Shown: one piece after another, positions 58,102-64,000 of the stretch
How positions within the stretch are numbered: position 1 is the stretch's first letter
Layout: the number at the start of each line of letters is the position of its first letter
Source: Photorhabdus laumondii subsp. laumondii
GTDB taxonomy: Bacteria; Pseudomonadota; Gammaproteobacteria; Enterobacterales; Enterobacteriaceae
Direction of reading: 5' to 3'
Assembly (NCBI RefSeq): GCF_003343245.1
Contig: NZ_CP024901.1
Coordinates: 3,968,001 to 4,032,000, forward strand
Length of the DNA: 64,000 nt
The notes under the pieces: model-generated
Seen by the model: the letters and a program-made list of their open reading frames with translations, nothing else
The model's database searches: none
What the model was told of the DNA's origin: nothing
Made by a program: the position numbers and the translations under genes

Positions 58102-59548
58102 CATTGATTTCCAGAGAGTGATACGGGCTGTTTTCATCGTTGGCTAGACGTTCGCGAGCTTCATCTGTGCTAATCACATTTGCAGCAATTAATACTGAAT
58201 CAGTATCTGCATCGGTCTTACGTATGCTGGCTTTTTGTTCATCATTCATTTGATACAGCGGTTCGAATGTAAAGCTAATATCAGGATCAATTTCGCCAAA
58301 TTCGGATAATTGAATAATATCAATCATTCGTGCCAATCCATCTTTCACTAACATTTGCAAGGTAGCAATGAAGTCATAGAAAACACGGATTTCCCCATCA
58401 GATGACGCATTTAGCCCGCTTGGTGTGATACCTGTAAAAATCACTAACGGTATGCTACTGACTGAACTCATATGTTCCTGAGACTGGGCTTGCAGTGAAT
58501 CAAGGCCACTTAGCGGTGTATTGAACTGGAAAAACTCCTCTTCGTTATCCAGCATCATTACCCCTCGGTTATCACGCATCTTGTTAAACAATTCTGCACG
58601 ATAAATTAACTGATCGGGATTCTTCGTCTGTCCTTGCAACGTCGATTGAAGATTGGTTTTAAATCCAGACACAGAGAATGAATGGATCAAATCAGATACG
58701 CTATCACGTGTCCTATACCAGTTTTGTACATAAGACTCTGCAATCTGAGTCAGTGATAAGCCGCCGAAATTATACGCAGGTTTAAACATATCGGTTAATG
58801 GCCGGGTGATAAATGTAATCAAACGACTGTCATGTACAGTTTTTGCCATCACATACCAACTTGACGGCTTATAGAAATCATTGCTCAACGGGTTGCTAGC
58901 GTTATAAATCCCCGGATATGTCCATATTGGCTCAATGACGTTAAAGCCAATAAGACTCCCCTTTGTGATTTTTTTGGGTGACAGAAATAATCTAGACTCA
59001 AGTTCAACCGGATCGGTTGCAGCAAGCACGCCTCTTGACGTGCGAACATCAATGTAAATCTGACCTCGCCCAAAAAAACCATCATGTTCAATGGCTTTTT
59101 TTAACCGTTCACGAACGTGGAATTTTTCAATAGCCTCATTAAGCGCTTTGATTTTATCTGATTTGTCATTATCCCCCACTGACGTTAGCTTTATCCACTT
59201 ACGAGTCATCTCCCCTGCAATAGTGCCGACCATTTTCCGATATTCGGGTAATTGTGACAGTTGGGCCAGATAAGGATAACCGGGGAAACCCACATCTCCC
59301 GATATACCACCTGTACCCGTCATATATTCATAAGGTGTAGAATCCATTGCCATTAATGCGGATAACTGTTCAGTAGGAACAACACCGGGAGGGGGCCTGT
59401 ATGGTTCAACAGGCCGAGCTACTTTTCTCTCTGTTATCGATCCGACAGTATCCGGATGTATGTTCATTGGCTGAGGTGATGCTTGATCAATATCCTGTTC
59501 AACTGGCAAAACCTCCGCTTTCTTTTTATGTCTGAATTTGAAAAACAT
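58043..59548 (-). CDS. Portal protein (DUF1073)
   Basis: From the ATG at 59548 the protein is 501 aa and begins [39 protein letters not shown] and [20 protein letters not shown] match the DUF1073 portal family. It forms the dodecameric ring at the packaging vertex. The frame extends upstream inside the terminase gene, which I reject as start. It overlaps terL by 23 bases. Confidence 0.85.
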   Translation of the reverse strand: MFFKFRHKKKAEVLPVEQDIDQASPQPMNIHPDTVGSITERKVARPVEPYRPPPGVVPTEQLSALMAMDSTPYEYMTGTGGISGDVGFPGYPYLAQLSQLPEYRKMVGTIAGEMTRKWIKLTSVGDNDKSDKIKALNEAIEKFHVRERLKKAIEHDGFFGRGQIYIDVRTSRGVLAATDPVELESRLFLSPKKITKGSLIGFNVIEPIWTYPGIYNASNPLSNDFYKPSSWYVMAKTVHDSRLITFITRPLTDMFKPAYNFGGLSLTQIAESYVQNWYRTRDSVSDLIHSFSVSGFKTNLQSTLQGQTKNPDQLIYRAELFNKMRDNRGVMMLDNEEEFFQFNTPLSGLDSLQAQSQEHMSSVSSIPLVIFTGITPSGLNASSDGEIRVFYDFIATLQMLVKDGLARMIDIIQLSEFGEIDPDISFTFEPLYQMNDEQKASIRKTDADTDSVLIAANVISTDEARERLANDENSPYHSLEINDEIDKEDDIEEEGNTENII

Positions 59549-60731
59549 TAAATTCGCCCAACAGATTTTTAGATATACGAAGTGGGTTGTTTTTGCCTGT
59601 GATATAACCATCCAGCGAATAACGTACCGCATCCCATAAATGGTTATGTTTGTCGAGCACCACCGGCAGGATTTCACCGGTCAGTCGGTCAGTCTTGTAT
59701 GAATAGAGTCTTGCCTCATCAATCATGTGCTTACAGCGTTCATGAATAATGATTTCTTCAAAGCCTTTAAGATAAGTGATCCCGTCCTCGACACTTCCGG
59801 GCCATTTTGTGGCACCATCGATAACGAACCCCTGGCGTGATAAGTAACTGATAGTTTCCGGTCGGCTACTGTCCCCATGAATGGGCCATTTACGAGAAAG
59901 CGGCACCGAATCATAGAACTGGGGCATTTCATCTAATTCAACGCCTACCCCATAGGCTTCATATTCGATATATAGTTTGGTACCAATAATGAAGCAGCGA
60001 ACCAGTGTGGATGGGTCATTAGCGAAACCAAAGTCAGCTCCATAGAAAAGCCGGTCGGCTTCTAGCCATAGCTCATCAGAAAATGCTTCAACCCGGTATT
60101 TTCCAGAGAAAATAACCGCTTCACTGAGTGCTTTTGGTAATCCAAGCCAAATATGCTCATACGCTTCATAATCGATGCGTTTGCAATATTCCATTTCCTG
60201 CCGGAGTACGTCAGGGAAAAAGGCGTTATCACAATAGTTAACTTTTCGAATAATAACGCCGCCGTCAGAGGGATCTTCCTGATGCCGGGTCATCAGTTTG
60301 TATGTCGGGTCCTCTTCCTCGCGAGGGTTGAAAGAAACCCAGACTTCGGATTTATTAGCACGTACAGTTGGCCCAAGAATATCCCAACTATCTTGCGAAA
60401 CGGTCTGAGCCTCTTCAACCCAGCAGATCTTAATGCCATGCATCGACTTGATGCTTTGAATATTGTTGCGAAGACCTTTAAACGTGAAACGAGTGCCGTT
60501 CTGACCTTCAATCTCGTTGTTTTTGACCTTATAGAAGTGGGACAGTCCAAGATCAATGATTTGTGCCTCAAGCAGGGCAAGAACAGAATCATTGATTGAG
60601 TTCTGGAATTCACGGGCACAAAGAATCGTCATTGGTTCTATAGCACCCAACAATACCAGCGCACGAGCAATCTCTACCGATTTACCGCCACCACGCCCGC
60701 CATATGTCCAACGCCAGCGAACAGAACCCAA
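59526..60731 (-). CDS. Terminase large subunit (PBSX-like)
   Basis: At least 401 aa. The Walker A-like [16 protein letters not shown], Walker B-like [11 protein letters not shown] and nuclease motif [13 protein letters not shown] are all present. The ATPase pumps DNA and the nuclease cuts it. The only common start codon is a TTG at 60731, just before the Walker region. The open frame continues upstream to about 60797 with family-like sequence ([20 protein letters not shown]), so the true start may be a rarer codon such as CTG at 60782. Confidence 0.87.
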   Translation of the reverse strand: MGSVRWRWTYGGRGGGKSVEIARALVLLGAIEPMTILCAREFQNSINDSVLALLEAQIIDLGLSHFYKVKNNEIEGQNGTRFTFKGLRNNIQSIKSMHGIKICWVEEAQTVSQDSWDILGPTVRANKSEVWVSFNPREEEDPTYKLMTRHQEDPSDGGVIIRKVNYCDNAFFPDVLRQEMEYCKRIDYEAYEHIWLGLPKALSEAVIFSGKYRVEAFSDELWLEADRLFYGADFGFANDPSTLVRCFIIGTKLYIEYEAYGVGVELDEMPQFYDSVPLSRKWPIHGDSSRPETISYLSRQGFVIDGATKWPGSVEDGITYLKGFEEIIIHERCKHMIDEARLYSYKTDRLTGEILPVVLDKHNHLWDAVRYSLDGYITGKNNPLRISKNLLGEFNVFQIQT

Positions 60732-60790
60732 TGCTCGGTCATATAAAACCTCTGTCGCCCAGTCACTACTAAAGGCGTACAGAACACCAT

Positions 60791-61510
60791 CTATGATGAC
60801 TGGGCTACCTGTTTTCCCTCGCGCAATTTCTCCATGTGAGAAGCCCAGACATCAGCAGGACAATTGGCGGGAGTGACAATACAGACTTTGCCATAACTCA
60901 GGCCAGCGAGATCAACATTGACCTCAGTTTTATTGCTGCTCATGTCGATACCGGTAAGTTGCGCAGCGTTCTTAATGTTCGGCGCAACCTGTCCGAACTT
61001 CTTATCTGCTAACGCTTCCTTCCCAGCACGAAACGACAATTCAGCCAGGTGTCCAGCATTGAATGAAACAAGCAACGCCGCTTCGTTTCTCAGTTCTCGA
61101 ATGCGGGCTTTTATTTCCGGTCTGCGTATCAATATGGATGATTGAGAATCAGCACGGGCTGGAGAGTAACCCGCACAAATTGCCGCCTCTTTCATCGGCA
61201 TACCCGCCGCTATGTTTTGAGCAAACTGTTCGTATTGCGGCTTTAGAATCCCTGCGGTTCCTTGCGAACTCTCTGCGAACTTTTCAGACTCCAAGATATT
61301 ACTGGTGTTACTTGCTACCTGACTTTCCGCTTGGTTCGCATCAGGTTCGCACTGCGTACTGTCAACAATAGTGCGAACCCATTCCTCAGTCTTTGCCCTC
61401 TTGCGGATTGCGGCATCACTAATACCGTACTTTTTGGCAATCTCCCTGATTGAGAGAAAGCCGGAACGGTAATCACGCTCTATTCCCTCCCAGTCAGTAT
61501 TTTTTGCCAT
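60791..61510 (-). CDS. Terminase small subunit
   Basis: This 239-aa DNA-binding protein has an N-terminal HTH ([20 protein letters not shown]) and the small-terminase block [20 protein letters not shown]. It recognises the packaging site and feeds the adjacent large subunit. It starts the structural operon. Confidence 0.85.
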   Translation of the reverse strand: MAKNTDWEGIERDYRSGFLSIREIAKKYGISDAAIRKRAKTEEWVRTIVDSTQCEPDANQAESQVASNTSNILESEKFAESSQGTAGILKPQYEQFAQNIAAGMPMKEAAICAGYSPARADSQSSILIRRPEIKARIRELRNEAALLVSFNAGHLAELSFRAGKEALADKKFGQVAPNIKNAAQLTGIDMSSNKTEVNVDLAGLSYGKVCIVTPANCPADVWASHMEKLREGKQVAQSS

Positions 61511-61527
61511 TTCTTTCCCTTAAAATA

Positions 61528-61550
61528 TAAAAACCACCGTGGAAGGTGGT
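61528..61550 (-). terminator. Terminator upstream of the terminase operon
   Basis: ACCACC (61533-61538) and GGTGGT (61545-61550) form a 6-bp stem with a GTGGAA loop. On the minus strand it is followed by TTTTATATTTT. It would end the transcript of the 61589-61906 gene. Confidence 0.7.
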
Positions 61551-61588
61551 CAACATACAATATTTATTCAATAACAAATAATCATCAT

Positions 61589-61906
61589 TCAGTTATTGCT
61601 TAATTCGGCTTTCCGTCTGATATTTACCATTCGAACATAAAAATCATGCATAGATTTATAGTTTTCTTCACGTTTATCAATAGCCTCAAAAGGCTTAAGC
61701 CACTCATCAACCTGAGATTTGCACGTAATAAAAGCATCATCCACTAACTTTTCAGGCAGTATGTCTGCTGATAATTTAGGAAGGACATAATCATTTAGAC
61801 ATGTTGTCATAGGATCTACGTATTGGGTTTCCGAGTACCCGATACAAGGTAAAATAAAAACAATCAGCAATCCGATAAATTTTACGCAATTGAATATTTT
61901 TAACAT
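61589..61906 (-). CDS. Secreted protein of unknown function
   Basis: This 105-aa protein has a clear signal peptide (a KIFNCVKFIGLLIVFILPC-type hydrophobic core ending in GYSE) and two more Cys residues (TCL, TCKS) that could form a disulphide in the periplasm. I chose the ATG at 61906, five bases after AGGAGG. It is not recognised. It is near the end of the prophage region and could be cargo. Confidence 0.6.
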   Translation of the reverse strand: MLKIFNCVKFIGLLIVFILPCIGYSETQYVDPMTTCLNDYVLPKLSADILPEKLVDDAFITCKSQVDEWLKPFEAIDKREENYKSMHDFYVRMVNIRRKAELSNN

Positions 61907-62018
61907 CACTTCCTCCTTGCATGGAAGGATTATACATCAGCATTATCACTAGGGTGTGTCCCGCAATAGGCTGAGATAGAATAATCTATGTGGCTCTGAC
62001 TTTCGGAAAAAACATGTT

Positions 62019-62857
62019 ATGGCTCGTTACGACCTTCCTGATGAAGCATGGGAGTTACTGCTCCCCTTATTGCCCCCTGAACATTCTCAACGGGCGGGAC
62101 ATCCTTATGTTGAACACCGCCGGGTTATCAACGGCATGTTTTGGATACTCTGTTCCGGTGCCCCCTGGCGGGATTTACCCGAACGTTATGGTTCCTGGAA
62201 AACCGTCTATAATCGCTTTAATCGGTGGGCAAAATCGGGGCTCATTAACCTCATTTTCAATAAGTTATTGTCAATACTGGATGAACAAGGTTTAGTTGAT
62301 TGGTCAGCTATATCTCTGGATGGCAGTAACATTCGTGCGGCACATTGTGCGGCGGGCGCCAAAAAAAACATCCCGATGTCACCGAAAATCATGGCCTGGG
62401 TCGCTCTCAGGGTGGTTATGGCTCCAAAATCCATCTGGCGGTCGATGGAAAAGGCTATCCACTGAATGTGGTACTCAGTGCAGGTCAATGTCATGAAAGT
62501 CAATATGCAGTGCGCCTGCTGGATGGTCTGGGTATTCAGCGTAAAAACGGTTTTATGAAACGTCGTTCAAAAGCGGTGATTGCTGATAAAGGTTATGCCA
62601 GCCACGCATTACGTAACCGGTTAAAAAGTCAGGGAATAAAAGTGATAATTCCCTATAAATCAAATGAAAAAGCGCGGTCAGATGGACGGGTTAAATTCGA
62701 CCATGAAACGTATCGAAGAAGAAATGTTGTAGAAAGATGTTTTGGTCGACTCAAAGAGCATCGTCGCATCGCCACCCGTTATGAAAAGACAGCAAGAAAT
62801 TATATCGCTATGGTGAAATTAGGTTGTATCCGCTTATTTCTTAAGGCCATAATTTAA
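62019..62857 (+). CDS. IS5-family transposase, two frames joined by a -1 shift
   Basis: Frame 1 (62019-62465) encodes the N-terminal part, including DLPDEAWELLLPLLPPE and SLDGSNIRAAH, which carries the first catalytic Asp. A run of eight As at 62361-62368 allows a -1 shift into frame 2, which holds IADKGYASHAL (second Asp) and VVERCFGRLKEHRRIATRYE (Glu). The fused product is 279 aa and has the DDE motif intact. Frameshifting at A-runs is typical of this group, so the gene is probably functional rather than broken. Confidence 0.85.
62361..62368 (+). other. A8 slippery run in the IS5-family transposase
   Basis: Eight consecutive As lie where the upstream frame and the -1 frame overlap, the usual signal for programmed -1 frameshifting. 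Confidence 0.75.
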
Positions 62858-63048
62858 TTGAGGGACATAACCTAGTATGCGATAGGAACAGGCAGTAGCA
62901 TGAATTATCGGTATTAACGTAACTGTTTAAAAGATGAAATTATCATTCTTAGCTTTAATTTCATTAAGTGACTTGTCTCAACTTATTTCATGTTAAAAAT
63001 AGGTAGTTTTATCTTTCCATGAACAAAAACACTCTCAAGGAGTCTGTA

Positions 63049-63249
63049 ATGAGTTTTAAATCAACCATCGAAAAGATAGATGATTCACTAAAAAAACTAC
63101 CTCAGCAAGCTGACAACTTCAGTGCACTTATGTCTAAGCTTGCAAGTTACACAGTAGTAAATGGTTTAATCTGTTTTTCTGCCACAAGAGTTAGTTGCAA
63201 ATATTCCACTATAAAAAACCACCACAGATGTGATGGATTGGGGTGTTGA
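63049..63249 (+). CDS. Short ORF of unknown function, possibly truncated
   Basis: The ATG at 63049 has AAGGAG six bases upstream, so translation may start. The first 40 residues (MSFKSTIEKIDDSLKKLPQQ and on) look natural. The rest (66 aa in all) overlaps a strong terminator on the other strand, so the end is probably a fusion with unrelated DNA. No function recognised. Confidence 0.4.
   Translation: MSFKSTIEKIDDSLKKLPQQADNFSALMSKLASYTVVNGLICFSATRVSCKYSTIKNHHRCDGLGC
63213..63236 (-). terminator. Terminator after the KwaB-like gene
   Basis: CCATCACA and TGTGGTGG, on the minus strand, form a stem with one G-T pair and a 2-base loop, followed by six Ts. It lies about 65 bases after the stop codon of the gene at 63300. 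Confidence 0.7.
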
Positions 63250-63299
63250 GTTTTTAGAGTTATTTACTGGCTATTATGTACCGGAGGAATAACCATTCA

Positions 63300-64000
63300 T
63301 TAAGATTGATTAACCTTTTTCTTAGAGTTTGTCCTGTATAATGTTTGAGTAATCTGCGAGGTAAAATAATCTTCATCCAGAAAACACAATAGCCTCTTAA
63401 TGTGTTTTTTCTCTTGTGGCATTGCAATTTTCCTTTTGCCATTATCTTCGTGTATATCTAAATCAAAAACCACTCCATTTTCATTAGCTGCTGCTAATAA
63501 AGCATCCACAGTATAATTCTCTAAGACTCTTGATTTATTTATTAATGATACTTTCTTTCTTATTACCGTATCAGCAAGACTTGTAAGGTCAAAATTATTT
63601 GAAATATGGAAATGATCATGATTAGAAAACTCTCTTAAATCATCATCAGTGGCCTCTTTAAAATACCCATCAACATCGAATATTCGCCTCAACATATGAA
63701 AACTTTTAAATTTTAATTTATTACCCTCAAGTATTGCGGTTAGCTTATTATCGATAATCAAACCATCAGAATCAGATAGCTTAAAGGTATTTTTGTCTTG
63801 AAGTATACTATGAAACAATGTTTTTTTATTATCTATTATTTGTCTTTTATCAAAACATTGAAGATAAGCTTTTATATTATCTTCTGTTTCAGATGAAGTA
63901 ATTTCACCAGAAAACAGAGCCTTTATATTAAAAATAGATATCTCCTGCGGACTCCACTCTTGAATGGAGGTAGGCGTCTGAATTGCATCAAGAACACCTA
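63300..64000 (-). CDS. DUF4868 / KwaB-like protein, C-terminal part (start beyond the right edge)
   Basis: The minus-strand frame is open from the right edge to the stop at 63300, giving 233 residues. A TTG at 63818 is not a convincing start because the frame continues upstream without interruption. DKNTFKLSDSDGLIIDNKLT and a C-terminal LLCFLDEDYFTSQIT with a Lys/Ser/Asn tail resemble DUF4868, the family of KwaB of the Kiwa anti-phage system. KwaA would lie outside the window. No defence role can be proven here. Confidence 0.65.
   Translation of the reverse strand, partial: GVLDAIQTPTSIQEWSPQEISIFNIKALFSGEITSSETEDNIKAYLQCFDKRQIIDNKKTLFHSILQDKNTFKLSDSDGLIIDNKLTAILEGNKLKFKSFHMLRRIFDVDGYFKEATDDDLREFSNHDHFHISNNFDLTSLADTVIRKKVSLINKSRVLENYTVDALLAAANENGVVFDLDIHEDNGKRKIAMPQEKKHIKRLLCFLDEDYFTSQITQTLYRTNSKKKVNQS

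Larger units (their letters stand above)
38415..61948. mobile_element. Prophage structural module (contractile-tailed), right end not reached
   Basis: From the tmRNA gene to the terminase, almost all genes are on the minus strand and follow the canonical order from packaging to tail fibre. Sheath, baseplate J-like protein, puncturing spike and lytic tape measure identify a myovirus. No integrase, repressor, replication or lysis gene is visible. They either lie beyond the right edge, past the IS5-family element, or have been lost. Confidence 0.85.
61949..62875 (+). mobile_element. IS5-family (IS427-like) insertion sequence
   Basis: CTAGGGTGTGTCCCGCAAT at the left and, as reverse complement, CTAGGTTATGTCCCTCAAT at the right form imperfect terminal repeats with CTAG at both borders. 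The element encodes an IS5-type transposase in two overlapping frames and borders the prophage. Confidence 0.85.

Noticed and set aside
62019..62465. Broken transposase pseudogene
   Set aside because: An A8 run at the frame overlap and an intact DDE motif across the two frames indicate programmed frameshifting rather than decay.
1..64000. tRNA or rRNA genes
   Set aside because: Apart from the tRNA-like ends of ssrA I recognised no cloverleaf or rRNA sequence on either strand by eye.

Overview
The window looks like a chromosome segment of an insect-associated Morganellaceae bacterium, most likely Photorhabdus or Xenorhabdus. The housekeeping genes are enterobacterial in order and sequence (rnc-lepB-lepA-rseCBA-rpoE / nadB / trmN6 / srmB, then ung-grpE-nadK-recN-bamE-rnfH-ratA-smpB-ssrA). 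Seven 105-127 bp ERIC repeats are scattered between genes, and IS630-type elements are common. The genus is inferred from gene order and style; I ran no database comparison.

Layout. 1-10.9 kb is core genome: the start of rnc, lepB, lepA and the sigma-E operon with its autoregulated promoter, then nadB, trmN6, srmB and a small membrane protein. 11.2-29.1 kb is an AT-rich accessory island bounded by ERIC repeats, all main genes on the minus strand. In transcription order it holds a radical SAM/SPASM protein, a GT2-like transferase, a geranylgeranylglyceryl-phosphate-synthase-like enzyme, isopentenyl-diphosphate isomerase, an FAD-linked oxidase, a GT-B transferase, a rhomboid protease, four more glycosyltransferases, a nucleotidyltransferase, an ABC exporter and an HlyD adaptor. 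I read it as a pathway that makes and exports a glycosylated isoprenoid or glycerolipid. Two genes (one GT2 and the ABC exporter) are each split by a different IS630-family element inserted at a TA, so the island seems to be decaying in this strain.

29.5-31.2 kb carries a class 3 lipase beside an ankyrin-repeat protein, arranged like an effector and its immunity protein. 31.9-38.4 kb returns to core genome up to smpB and the tmRNA gene, with recognisable sigma-32 (grpE) and LexA (recN) control sites.

38.4-61.9 kb is a prophage structural module lying directly against the 3' end of ssrA. It reads right to left: terminase, portal, head morphogenesis, protease/scaffold, decoration, capsid, connectors, sheath, tube, frameshifting tail chaperone, tape measure, hub, spike, baseplate, fibre, fibre assembly. 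It is a contractile-tailed (myovirus) phage. Integrase, repressor, replication and lysis genes are not in the window. A small cargo segment (a 57-aa ORF with two terminators and a GNAT-like protein) interrupts the baseplate genes, and a SymE-like toxin sits near the tmRNA. An IS5-family element follows the terminase end. The right edge holds the C-terminal part of a DUF4868/KwaB-like protein, possibly half of a Kiwa anti-phage system.

The most notable pattern is in the repeats. The two ends of the 127-bp ERIC repeats match the two terminal repeats of the IS630-family element at 13213-14309, with the same TA flanks. A 187-bp element at 26641-26827 matches both ends of the second IS630-family element (16853-18001). 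The window therefore holds two pairs of transposon and non-autonomous derivative.
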